NCBI GenBank assembly: GCA_009602725.1
Contig: WELB01000207.1
Coordinates: forward strand, 120,992 to 144,359
DNA: 23,368 nt
Reading direction: 5' to 3'
Source of the DNA: Spirogloea muscicola
Lineage: Eukaryota > Streptophyta > Zygnematophyceae > Spirogloeales > Spirogloeaceae
Shown: positions 1 to 9,640 of the stretch, in pieces
Position numbering within the stretch: the first letter of the stretch is position 1
Layout: every line of letters starts with the position of its first letter
Notes under the pieces: model-generated
What the model was told of the DNA's origin: nothing
The model's database searches: none
The model's input: only the letters and a program-made list of their open reading frames with translations
Translations under genes and position numbers: made by a program

Positions 1-14
1 GGGGGGGGGGGGGG
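1..14. other. G homopolymer at window edge
   Basis: Fourteen G residues open the window. Position and composition suggest a contig-end or sequencing artefact more than biology. The following 90 bases, downstream of the ACCase stop codon, hold no recognisable feature. Confidence 0.6.
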
Positions 15-106
15 CCTAGTACCACATCACGCGTATGATGAAGAGCTCCTCGTCAACTGTCTACAATATCAGCAGCAAACTGTCACAACTACGGAGACCT
101 ACTCCG

Positions 107-3100
107 TCACTCCCTGCTGCTGCCGCTGCGCGCAAAGGACGAGTTCACAGGCGTGTTGTTGAGGTCAGCCGAGCCGCGCCAGTTGATGCGCTGGTCGAGC
201 GACTTGAGCGCCGATGGCAGCAGCTGGTTGCTGCCGTCCCTCGCAGGCTCCCCGGGCTTGCCCCCGGCGGGCATGTCTCGCTTCTTCATCGAGCGCTTGA
301 TGTTCGCGTCTGCTTCCTTGTTGTCGATCCAGCCCCCAATCTGACGCACCTTGGCCACCCGCTGCTTCAATAGCGTGCTTGTGTCCAGCTCTAGCAGCTC
401 CTGCAATCACCCCAAGCAACTTGCAAATTAGAAAACTTTGGAAGTACAAGCTCTCTCTCTCTCACTTCCCATCCAGCCGAGGCAGGAAAAGGGGCCACTG
501 GCTAAGGTTTACGGGAAAGCCCCTTGCCTGATGACTGATGCCCATCAGATGCAGCAGATTAGTCCACATTTGTATGCTCCATCTAAGATCATTTACATGC
601 ATCCATTGGCCAAGATCCTGCTTAGTGCAGTGCTTGAAATGCTGAACAGTCTGCAGCTTGAACAGGTGTGACAACAGGGACTGCCCAGAAACTGTGCCAC
701 AATCTCTAGATACGTACATGCATTTGAGCCATGATGGCAGTCTTGATGTTCTGCGAAGCTGCTAAGGGGTCCGCATGTGCACCTCCCAAAGGCTCCTGAA
801 GGAGCAGACGAGCCATCGTTTAATTTTGAGGTTACCTGCTGATATAATGACGATCTTTGTCCAAGCTGAACCTCCTCCACATGCAGTATGGCAGTCCTGT
901 GCATACTGGAGGCAGGATAGTGGGAGAGGAGGCAGTAATCATACCGGAATGACTGCGTCGCAGACCTTGAGTTTCATCAGTTCCTGTCCTGTGATCTTCA
1001 GAGCTTCAGTGGCCTGCCAGCTCAAAACAGGGTGCAATAATAGAAAGTGAGATTTACAATTTTGGAAGCATGCTTGCCCCCCGTGCATCCACCACCATGC
1101 ACCCTCACGCAACAACGCTGGACAGACCTTAGCAAATTGTGCAGAATCAAGATAGGTGGCTCTCTGAAGAGCTACAGGCCATGAGTGCTGCAGACCTTGG
1201 GAGCTGCGCTGGCAGTCTTCCAGAGAATGGCAGCGCACGCTTCAGGGCTGCCACCATGCAAAAACAGGTACAGGATCAAGTAAGTAACTTAGGACACAAG
1301 CAACTTGATGTCTGTCGACCACAAGCTCACCCAATGTCTGTCCTAGTGCCTGCTGGTGCAAGTCTCCCTGTGCATAGCTCTCCTCAGGATTGCCAACATT
1401 TAGCAAGCTGCGGCAATGACTGAGTAACCTCCGAATGCGCCTCGCTGTGCTGCTGACCTTGCCACATAGTAGACTGAATTCTCCAGCATGAGCATCCGGT
1501 CACAGCAGCCGATAGCGAGCGCCCCTCCAGAGCCGCCTTCCCCAATGACCACAGAGACTGTTGGGACCCTCAAGCCGTACATCTCGCGGAGGTTGTGCGC
1601 GATGGCCTCCCCCTGAGGCGCGGAGACAGAGGCTCCCCGTTGGTCCGACAACCGAATGCCATTGTGGCACAAACGTGCATTGCTTCGTGCAGCATATCAG
1701 ACAGTGGTCCCAAAAAGGGCCCAGAGGAGCAACGGCTAAAACCCCACTGGCAACACTTGCTGTGGCAGCTAAAATCCTCCGCCAATCCTTGCATTTGGTC
1801 TTCACATCAGTCTAAGGAGAATGATAAGCTTGACTTCAGCCTCTCACAGCAGGACTTATCAACATGCCTGATCCTTGTAGGGACTTCATAAGTCTCAAAC
1901 CAGGTGCAGGTGTGGGAAGATAATAGTACCTGTCCAAGCTCCTCGGCTGAGACCCCAGCGTAGGCACCCGGAGTGTCAACAAATGTCAGGATGGGGAAGC
2001 CATGATGGTCAGCATGCCTCATCATCCTCAGCGCTTTCCGGTACCTGCGCTTGCCACCGATAATGAGCAACTTCAGCTGCTGCCACCTTACATTGCTCAC
2101 CCTCAATCAACTGGGAACCATGCCGCCCTTGACTTCCGACTTCAAGTCTCTCAATGAGGCAGATGGCCCTCGGTTTCTTCGCACGCTTGTGACATTTCTC
2201 ATGAGCCAGTGGTGAGTGAAACTCAGGTAGACCAAATTCATAACAATATAACTGTGGAGCATCACAAGATGAGATCTCCTTTGCATCAATCAATGTCAAG
2301 GCTGGGCCGTGTGAATTAGCAAGGCCACATGTCCCTCCAAGGTCTCACCCATTGGGCGTGGGCATGCCAAAGTTGCGGTGGATGTTCTCCTTGGTGTTGC
2401 GGCCCTTTTGATGACCCATGAGCATGAAGCTCATACCGTCAATGCGGCCGAGCCCGCAGACCAAAGCCGGGTCATCATAGCCGCCCCGGTCGCCATGGAG
2501 CTCCACCCACTGAGCACAGACGGTGGCTCAGGAGCCACTGGAACATGTTACGCTTGCTTCTGCAGGAGGATTATGGAGGACAGGAATGGCATGCTGGCTA
2601 CGTGACACCAATCTCCCCTTCTCTCGGTCACAACAAAGGGTAAGGCGTACTTTACCATGTCGCTGTGGATTATGGAAGCAAGAAAGGCGTTGCGCACATT
2701 GCAGACGTGCATGAGACGGCCAGGGCTAGGTCACCTTGTCAGTGATGTTCATGACGTGGTCGAGGAACGTGGGCCGGTTGGGATGCCGGGCCACGGCCAG
2801 GCGCTGTACGGGCGTGAGCCGCTGGTACGTGTCGCGCCTCAGCTGCCACGAGTGCTCCAGAACGTGCATCAGTGAGGGGCCACACAGAAAAGCTGGCCTG
2901 GACCTGCAATGCCAGCCTCCTGCTGTGCAGCCATGGAGACGTGATGAGCTGACAGATGCGAGCCGAGCCGGCCACGACTCGGCTGCGCACCTTGTCGTAC
3001 TTCGTCCCCAGCTCCCGAATCTGCTCGCTGAAGTCCATGCCGGTCTTCTTGGCCAGCGCCCGCACCTGCAGCCAGCGACAAGGGGTGAATGCCCGCTCGC

Positions 3101-3449
3101 AGCAGACAGCTCCGTGTGCAAAAACCCGCAGCAGCGGGCGTGCATGGCAGGGGTTGAACCCAGCACACAAGTGTGCGGCGGTGGGGTCTTAGGAGTGCCA
3201 CTGACCTCCTCAATCTTCTTCTCGAGCTCCACGAGCTCGCGCTCGAAGGGCAGCGTCACGGGCTTGGCGGACTTGTTGGGGACCTGCTTGAACTTGGAGA
3301 GGAAGGCCAGGAAGCCGTGCTCCTCCGCCTTGTACTTGTCCGGCCACGGGTAGTCCGGGTCCATGGGGGCCCGCTTGGTCTTCCGGATCTTGGCCCGCAC
3401 CAGCACGGCGCCCGCGCCCGGCCGCGCCTCGGGCTGCGCCGCGCCCGCC
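107..3449 (-). CDS. CAC3: Plastid acetyl-CoA carboxylase, carboxyltransferase alpha subunit (5' incomplete)
   Basis: Alpha subunit of the carboxyltransferase half of heteromeric plastid acetyl-CoA carboxylase, which with plastid-encoded beta (accD) moves CO2 from carboxybiotin to acetyl-CoA for fatty-acid synthesis. Exons, 5' to 3': 3449-3206, 3065-2991, 2842-2735, 2509-2349, 2044-1930, 1612-1458, 1247-1196, 1013-945, 795-718, 400-107. All introns are GT-AG and the frame is kept throughout. Diagnostic pieces: [14 protein letters not shown] and [16 protein letters not shown] (exon 1), [20 protein letters not shown] (exon 3), [14 protein letters not shown] and [19 protein letters not shown] (exon 4), [20 protein letters not shown] (exon 5), [20 protein letters not shown] (exon 6), [11 protein letters not shown] (exon 7), [10 protein letters not shown] (exon 9). 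Exon 10 starts with the usual AccA end ([15 protein letters not shown]) and adds about 74 residues; plant homologues also carry C-terminal extensions. An N and A-run cut exon 1, so the start and transit peptide are unresolved; the in-frame sequence beyond is Ala/Ser/Arg-rich. Confidence 0.93.
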
Positions 3450-3466
3450 NAAAAAAAAAAAAAAAA
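3450..3466. other. Ambiguous base plus 16-A run: probable assembly join inside ACCase exon 1
   Basis: A single N is followed by sixteen A residues in an otherwise very GC-rich stretch. On the coding strand this reads as a T-run that would put several Phe codons between an Ala-rich leader and the mature ACCase domain. Sequence on either side may not be contiguous, so frame and distance across it should not be trusted. Confidence 0.7.
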
Positions 3467-3574
3467 TACTGGCCACCGGGCTCGCGCGCGCTCCTCAGGC
3501 CGGCCGCGAGAGGGGTCGCGCGAGCCGGCGGCGCGGGGATTGGCTGCCGCAGCGCCGCCGCAAGACGCGACGCG

Positions 3575-3600
3575 GGCGGCGGCGGCGGCGGCGGCGGCGG
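3575..3600. repeat. (GGC)n trinucleotide run
   Basis: About nine GGC units lie upstream of the ACCase core exon. Read on the minus strand in the frame of exon 1 they give an alanine run inside a Ser/Ala/Arg-rich leader, which fits a chloroplast transit peptide; the intervening N/A-run prevents proof. Confidence 0.6.
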
Positions 3601-4061
3601 GGGACTTGACCGCGGGGGAGCTCGGGAGGCTTGGCCATGGCGCCCGCGCGGGCCGGTAAGGAGCCTCCCATGTGGTCACATCGCGCCCCCACCCCCGCGT
3701 CAATCCTGGCCCCTGCCGGGGGCGCAAAAGGCCGCTCTCTGCCCCCAAAGCGCCTCCCCGCCGCCTCCCCCTCCTGGAGGGGTCGGGGCACCACGGGATC
3801 ATTTGACCGTGTGTGAAATGGCTGTCAAATCTCTTTCTACCTGGGCCCCCCGGGAACCGGACTGCAAGGGCCCGTCTGCATCATCCGTTCCTCCTCTGCG
3901 GGCCTCGACGCCGCGCGAGCAGCCTCGGATGAAGTTCAGCACGAATGGGCTCAGTGATGCCCAAAAGTATGACAAGGGTGATGTAAGACGGTCGCAGTTT
4001 CAGTTTTTCAACGGCCCCAAGGCGACGTTGGCCCGCAGAGGAGTTGGCCGGCCCCGTCAGC

Positions 4062-4071
4062 GCCACGTGGC
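4062..4071. promoter_or_regulatory. G-box palindrome GCCACGTGGC upstream of ACCase
   Basis: Perfect 10-bp palindrome containing CACGTG, about 0.6 kb upstream of the ACCase core exon. G-boxes bind plant bZIP and bHLH factors and are common in light-regulated promoters. The same 10-mer occurs upstream of the LRR gene. Function is inferred from the motif alone. Confidence 0.4.
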
Positions 4072-4563
4072 GACCGCCCACTGCGCCCCGCCGTGCCAGC
4101 GAGGACGACAGTTGCGGGCGACCGCCGAGCGCGGCAAGCCCCTGGATTCACGCACTGGACGGCCCACAATCCAAGCACCACGCTGCCGTGAGATCTTCTT
4201 GATCGGACGGCTGCAAGCTAGCACGCCACGCTGCTTCCTCTTGTGAGCCCGCCTCGTTGTTGGTAACAGTGCGGGCCGCCACACGTTGAGTCGCGGTGGA
4301 GTCCGTCGTGAGGGCGGGAGCACTGCCATCAAACAAGAAGCCCTCGCAGAGGGTGGCGCTGTGAATGGCCGCCCAAATGAAGGAAGAAACAGCTCATGTG
4401 ATATGAGGTAATGGCTGTGATAAGCCTGCCCAAACGAATCGACCAAAGTCTGAAGTGGCCGGAAGTTGCAAATGAGAAAGACAGGGTCCACTCAGTTCTG
4501 CTGGGGGTAGGCTGTCGCTTCATGGGCCTGCTGCGCATATTGTAGGAGGCGCTGCACTCCTAC

Positions 4564-4675
4564 AGAGGGGCTGGCAAAGCCAGCCCAAAAAGAATGGACA
4601 ATGTCCAAAGCCAAAGAAAGAAGTGCCGAAAAAGGAAAAGGACTACACTACAAAGCACGAGACCCTACAGGGTCT
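4564..4675 (+). repeat. Dispersed repeat copy, 58-nt core identical to 9549-9606
   Basis: Bases 4564-4621 are identical to 9549-9606, and similarity continues weakly to about 4655. Inside are two hairpins: an 8-bp GGGCTGGC/GCCAGCCC stem with loop AAA, and GGAC-AAT-GTCC. A further hairpin, AGACCC-TACA-GGGTCT, lies at 4660-4675. No open frame or terminal repeat shows how it moves. Confidence 0.75.
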
Positions 4676-4776
4676 TCAAGCCACCTGCCTAAGAGAAATC
4701 AAAGTAACAATTAGCAACTACATGTTCTGAAATTTTCTTTATTTCCGGGTTATTGCATCATCGCGTTATCGCATGG

Positions 4777-4857
4777 GCTCGCCTGGTGAAAATTGGTCAA
4801 CACGACAGAATTGAAACCTGTTCCTTTTGGTCATCGGTTCAAGTCCGATAGTGAGCA
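4777..4857 (+). tRNA. tRNA-like sequence, class II, leucine type (possibly degenerate)
   Basis: The 81 nt fold as a class II tRNA. Acceptor GCTCGCC (4777-4783) pairs with AGTGAGC (4850-4856) except for one C-A mismatch, with discriminator A at 4857. The D stem is GTG/CAC (4786-4788/4801-4803), and a perfect T stem ATCGG/CCGAT encloses TTCAAGT, matching a pol III B box. The short variable arm is CC-TTTT-GG. The anticodon stem ACAGA/CCTGT has one A-C mismatch, and the loop ATTGAAA would place UGA (Ser) at the anticodon. The body resembles organellar or bacterial tRNA-Leu, so this may be a decayed tRNA-Leu(UAA). There is no encoded CCA. Confidence 0.5.
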
Positions 4858-4935
4858 ACTCGCTTGGTGATATAGGTAAACACGGCAGACTCAAACTCTG
4901 TATACTTCAGGAGGTTTTGAACGTTTTCCGAATAG
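4858..4935 (+). pseudogene. tRNA-Leu(CAA)-like pseudogene directly abutting the previous tRNA
   Basis: It starts at the base after the preceding discriminator. The D arm is GTG...CAC (4867-4869/4881-4883). The anticodon stem GCAGA/TCTGT (4885-4889/4897-4901) encloses CTCAAAC with anticodon CAA (Leu), and the variable arm is of the ATACTTC type. The T arm and 3' acceptor strand are not recognisable and nothing pairs with the 5' ACTCGCT, so it looks broken. Confidence 0.4.
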
Positions 4936-5744
4936 CTGCACTTTGCTTGAATCTTAGCAGGTTCAGCGCTGCTGGGTGCGGCACCTAGAAGTTGTGCGCT
5001 TTAATGAGCAATGCGATCGTTTGCACGGGGTCTCGCAGGCAACCAGAACCCATGAAGCTACCGGTACGTAACGCGAGGTGGCACGGAGGAGAGCTACTCC
5101 GCCATGAAAACTTGCTTACTGCCAAGGGAGTCAGGTTATGATCCAGATCGAGATATTCAGATCCAAACTCTCACTGATATGTGAAAACATCTTAGTTTAA
5201 CCAGATTGCTTACGTTTCAGATTGTGTTCATTGAGTTTGGGAAGAGCAAATTGCTGAAAGGCTGGCGATGCAATTGCCGGGCAGATTAATTTACTATCTG
5301 CGAGCAACAAATCTGCATGATGTGCCCACAACCATACTGAGTTCAGGCTAGACGTTAGACGTTTGAAGACTTATAGTAGGCAGTATACTTTAGGATTACT
5401 TGCCAAGTTACTTGCAAACTGTACACCGGCACCCCACTCGCTTTTGCAAGGAGTCAGAAGGAGACAAAGACGGTTATTCACGTGAGCATGGTAAAGAATG
5501 AAAAATTGTTGAGGTTGATCAGAAATGCAGCAGGCTTCAATCCAGTCTTCGTTATACTATTTTGTTCCTCTTTCACGTCTTACTGCCTTTGTGCTCAGTG
5601 TGCTGCCAGACTCTAGCAGCATCGAGCTAATACGAAGGCTAGGATCAGCAGGATGATTAAGAGCCGCCGCTCTTAGTGCACGCTCGCAAGCGCCAGGAAT
5701 CTGATTCGCTCCAAGTAAGTAACTTGTAGGACTTGCTCACTCAG

Positions 5745-8734
5745 CTATTTCTTCTTGTAGAAGCTGGTGCAAACCTTGGCCGACCTCTGCAACACGATGC
5801 AACGACGCCGTTTAGTATCTCGGATAACATGGATGTGTGTGCTCAACTGTTTCTCCCACTTTCAGACCCATATCATGCAGCAAGATCTGCGTGTATTAAG
5901 CCTACACCTTCCACAAGGCAAAGACCACAATATAATATTTAAATATGCCACTGCACATCTGAAGTATGTTTTGAGATGCAGGGCACTTAGTAGTATTCTC
6001 ACTATCAGGCTTGATGGCAAAGCCATGTAGCCAGTTCCTAGTACCTGAGGTGCTCCCGTGCAGGGCGCCTTAGTGCTGGGGCAGCTGCTGAGGCAGTTCA
6101 GCGTGAAGTTACCCAGCTGCACACATTGTCTTCCGAATTCATCAGCGTCCAGATTTTCACCATGAAAGAGATTCTGCTGCGCTTGCCTGGCGGAATCACT
6201 GAATGATCACTTACCACAGCATGACAAGGAAGTGCTAAAATGAAGCGTTAGAATGACAAGTGCAGAAAATGCAAGACCTCTCCTTATCGTACTTGGAAGG
6301 TGCTGGCGTTGAGGGCAGGAGCAGTGCTATTGAAGTAATTCTCTTGGAGATAGACCGTCGCTTCGTTGACCAGGGGAGGGATGGGGCCGCTGAGCCTGTT
6401 TGAGGAGAGGTCAAGCAGCTGTAGGGACTTTGTGGCCACCAGGGCCGTCGGAAGCGGCCCACTGAGCGTGTTGTGCGCCAGATTGAGGGAATAGACCTGT
6501 CAAGAGGCTCGCAAACGACCAGGACGTCTGAGATGCCAGAGATGGTTACAACAGGAGGTTTCGCATTTGCATGCCATACCGAAGCCTGTTGGCAATTATA
6601 CCTGTGGGAGCGGGAGGAGCGACCCAGGCAGTGATCCAGACAAGTGATTGAAGCTGGCATCGATTGAACTGATGTTCTTGGGAAACAACAAAGTGCTGAA
6701 AGGCCCACGGAAGCGGTTGCCAGACAGGTCAACCGTGAAAAGGTTGGAGCAGAGTGTCAAATTGGGGAGCAGTCCGCTCAGGCTGTTGCTGCCCACCAGC
6801 AGCCTGCATGCATCCAACCCCCTAGCGGTGTAAGACCTCCTGGGAACCTTCTTTGCAAGGGTGCCACTGCTAAGAGTTTCTCAAGCAGAGGATTCTAGCA
6901 GAGCAATAAAAGTGTGAACCATCTACAATGTACGAAGCCTTTGCGCAGTGACAAGTGCAGTGCAAGTTGCACTTACTGCGACACGCTGCTCAGCGCCCTC
7001 AGAGCGGTTGGGTAACTGCCCGTGAACTTGTTCTGTTCAAGCCCAAGCACCTGCAGCTCTGCAACAAGAAGCAATGGTCTTGATTGTTAAGATCGTGAGA
7101 TTCAGGAGTCGAGGAAGCTTAGAAATCAGACATGCTAACCACGTTGGAAGTGTTTGAGGCAGATGTGGGGTCGGTGTCTTCATGGAGAAGGCAAATTAGC
7201 AGTTCTGTAACTGGACCTGAGTGGCAAGGGCACGGGCAGACGAAGGGGGGCACTACTGCTTCAAGGCAGAGAACCACTCACTGGATAGCCCGTTCAGGTG
7301 CTTTGCAGGAATGGAACCGGACAGGCGGTTGCTGCCAAGATCGAGAACGATGAGGGACTTCAGCTGGTTGAGGTCTGCGCAAACAGGATAGCACCAGGAT
7401 GAGTTGTGAATATTTCCAAGTCCTATTCCAACAGCGGCCTGAACATTCCTGAATGGAAGCTGTTTGTATGTAAGCAGGCAGGCACGAACCGGGGATGCTC
7501 CCTGAGAAGCGGTTGGAACCCAGCCCCAGCTGTGTCAGCTGGGTCAGCTTGTTGAGCCAGGAAGGAAGCGAGCCGCTGAGCCGGTTCTGGCCAAGGTCGA
7601 GTGTGGTCAAGCGTGTGAGCTTGCTCAGATTGGGGAGGTTGCCGGTGAAGTTGCCGCCGCTCGCTTCCAGATTCTGCCACTTGAGGCGAGACACTAATCA
7701 GAAGGTTGAGATTGGCTGAAGGTTAAAGCGACACAAATAACTCCACAACTTCATGGATGCCGACGAGCTGGGAGCTAGAGGTGCCGTGCAACCGAGACGT
7801 CCACGAACCTTGAGGAGGACGAGGTCGCCCAAGTCCGCAGGCAGGCGGCCGCCAAAGTTCTGGTACGCGAATGTGATGGACGTGAGCGCGGTGAGGCGGC
7901 CGATGCCGCCGGAGAGCAGCTTGCCGACGATGGGCGGCAGGCCGGTGGGCGGGCCCTTGGGCCCGGGCTCTGGGATGAAGATGGCTGCGGCGACAATGGC
8001 AACCAATCGTGAGCACAAAGGGGATGGAGTGTGTACTATGTGACGGAGGGCCTGAGCGGCCAAGTACAATGGCAAGCACATTGACCGATGTACATTAAGT
8101 GCTGCTCAGTAACCACGAGTCAGCACGTAGAGGTCACTAACTGATGCCCAAAGGTAAACTGATGCCCAAAGATAGTTGGCTCAGCAATTACTGCAGCTCT
8201 CCTCGCTCATTCAGCCTGAAATTCAGCTCTTCTGAGGGCCCAATTCCCAGCTTTTAAGAAAGGCCGACAGAAGCTCAATCACAAGCTCTTCGTGGGCGGG
8301 CTCGTCTCACCGGTGACGCGCCTGTTGGTGGTGCCGTTGCTGCAGGTGATGCCGTAGTAGCCGGAGTCGCAGGGGTCGGAGGTGAAGGTCCAATTCTTGA
8401 GCAGGCCGGCGGGGTCGGAGGTGATGCCGGCCTTGAAGCGCTTGAGCGCCGCGACGTCGCCGGCGCTCGTCGCCGCGTGCGCCTCGCCCGCCGCCAGCAG
8501 CACCTGCTAGGAGAAGCGGGTGGTAAGAGCGGGAACCCACAGGCGGCACAGCCCAAGCTCCGTGCTCCGGTAGCTGGGAGCTGGGAGCTGGGAGCTGGGA
8601 GCTGGGAGCTGGGAGCTGGGAGCTGGGAGCTAGGAGCTGGGAGCTCAGCGGCGGGGTACGGGGCCTCTTACCAAGAGCGCGGCGGCGGCGGCAGCGAGCA
8701 GCAGGCGCGGCGCGGGGCGGGCGGAGGCGGCCAT
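5745..8734 (-). CDS. Secreted leucine-rich-repeat protein, no kinase or membrane segment
   Basis: Complete model of 436 aa. Exons, 5' to 3': 8734-8672, 8503-8311, 7984-7809, 7673-7490, 7374-7282, 7058-6977, 6803-6602, 6496-6293, 6116-6045, 5786-5745; all introns GT-AG, frame unbroken. A signal peptide ([12 protein letters not shown]..., cleavage likely after AGEAHA, about residue 31) leads to a plant LRRNT_2-type cap ([20 protein letters not shown]...) and the Cys pair [11 protein letters not shown]. About ten plant-type extracellular LRRs follow, such as [36 protein letters not shown] and [17 protein letters not shown]. It ends with a Cys-rich C-cap (NCLSSCPS...CTGAPQ, then [13 protein letters not shown] and TAG). 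Such LRR ectodomains usually bind ligands or partner receptors at the cell surface. The last exon codes only 13 residues, so an alternative 3' end leading to a membrane segment is possible, but none is seen in the 3' flank. Confidence 0.85.
8572..8645. repeat. 7-bp tandem repeat in LRR intron 1
   Basis: About ten copies of GGGAGCT, one with a substitution (TAGGAGCT), lie wholly inside the first intron (8504-8671) of the LRR gene. Looser GGGAGCTTGGAGG-like fragments continue into the 5' UTR, so the array may have grown from local sequence. Confidence 0.9.
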
Positions 8735-9110
8735 GGCGGGCGGGCGAGCTGGCGCGCGAGCTTGGGAGCTTGGAGGGGGAGCTGACGGGAAGTGGCGGGC
8801 TCCAGTTCGGGCGCTCTTCAAATACCCCACCCCCGCCGGCGGCCCGGTCCCCCCCCCCCACCCTGGCGTCAGCACCAGGTTGTCGTCTAATTTGCCACGT
8901 GGCGGCTCGCGTCAGCGTGCCCAGCGCGTGCGCCGACGTGGCAGCTCCGGCTGCCCGCCGCGTGGCGTCAATCGTCTGCGGGTCGCCGCGGCCCCCGGCG
9001 GCGTTGACCGCCGCCGGCGGCGCGGGAGCGTCTGCGGCGGGCCGCCGGCGGTGGCGTCACCGTCACTTGGTGGCCGCTGCTGGCGTCACCCGGCGGCCTG
9101 GCCCGTGAGA
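8735..9110 (-). promoter_or_regulatory. GC-rich promoter region of the LRR gene with G-box and GCGTCA sites
   Basis: Very GC-rich stretch directly upstream of the LRR start codon. It holds a perfect GCCACGTGGC palindrome (8894-8903), a GACGTGGC site near 8936-8943, and five copies of GCGTCA in one orientation (near 8866, 8909, 8965, 9054 and 9083), the core of bZIP sites. A weak TATA-like TATTTGAA lies about 85 bp from the ATG. Motif recognition only; the transcription start is not visible. Confidence 0.4.
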
Positions 9111-9394
9111 TGGCGCGGGGCCCCTTCGGAGAAGGGGGCTTGGGAAGGGAGGAGGGTACGTTACGAGAGAGATGGAGAAGCGGGGGGAGAGGAGTCTTTT
9201 TCTAGGAAAGAGGCGGTGGGTGGTGCAAGGCCAGCCCAGAACAAAGCGGACAAGGTCCACTGAAAGCTCAAGAAAATTGGTAACAAACAAGTGTTTCACC
9301 ACCGGAGAAGAGGGGAGAGAAGCTATCCATAAGTATCAGACACTATCTCGAAGCATTGTTTAGTCTGCACTCGACTCTGCCTGAACAATGTATT

Positions 9395-9460
9395 GGCTTG
9401 AATTGGCCTCCCTTTCAATTCATGCGCCCCGCGCGCCTTCTCTCTATCTCGAAGAGAAGT
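9395..9460 (+). repeat. AATTGGCCTCC...GCGCGCCTTCTCTC element, copy 1
   Basis: The core 9401-9450 is nearly identical to 19467-19512 and clearly related to 11676-11720. Similarity to the inverted copy at 11145-11225 reaches further upstream into CTGCCTGAACAATGTATTGG. It is directly followed by a hairpin module (9471). Confidence 0.75.
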
Positions 9461-9548
9461 TCGTCCAAGGAGGCGATGGCTGTGAACGGCCAAGCCCGAG
9501 AAGATGGACAAGGTCTGACTGGAAGAAGAAAGTGCTCGCCCATAGAGA

Positions 9549-9640
9549 AGAGGGGCTGGCAAAGCCAGCCCAAAAAGAATGGACAATGTCCAAAGCCAAA
9601 GAAAGAGGCGCCGAAAGAGGGACTACACTGGAAGCCCCGA
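9549..9640 (+). repeat. Dispersed repeat copy, 58-nt core identical to 4564-4621
   Basis: Bases 9549-9606 match 4564-4621 with no difference, including the GGGCTGGC-AAA-GCCAGCCC hairpin and GGAC-AAT-GTCC. Similarity fades after the shared GACTACACT. The two copies lie about 5 kb apart on opposite sides of the LRR gene, which suggests recent copying. Confidence 0.8.

Larger units (their letters stand above)
3660..5744. other. Intergenic region between ACCase 5' end and LRR gene 3' end
   Basis: No protein-coding gene is recognised here on either strand; open frames are short and match nothing I know. Contents: the presumed ACCase promoter (GC-rich, to about 4.1 kb), a dispersed repeat copy at 4564-4675, and a stretch from about 4.7 kb that looks less GC-rich and starts with two tRNA-like sequences. 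From 4.94 to 5.74 kb I see nothing I can name. Confidence 0.5.

Noticed and set aside
2726-3802. Single 358-codon minus-strand frame covering the ACCase 5' exons
   Set aside because: It reads through two introns and the N/A-run. Splice sites at 3206/3065 and 2991/2842 restore the conserved ACCase sequence exactly, so the continuous frame is not the protein.
3173-4246. 357-codon plus-strand frame opposite ACCase exon 1
   Set aside because: Antisense shadow of a GC-rich exon that also crosses the N; composition is biased and no family is recognisable.
5745-8734. LRR receptor kinase
   Set aside because: No transmembrane segment or kinase motif is found after the LRRs, and the last exon ends in a clean stop.
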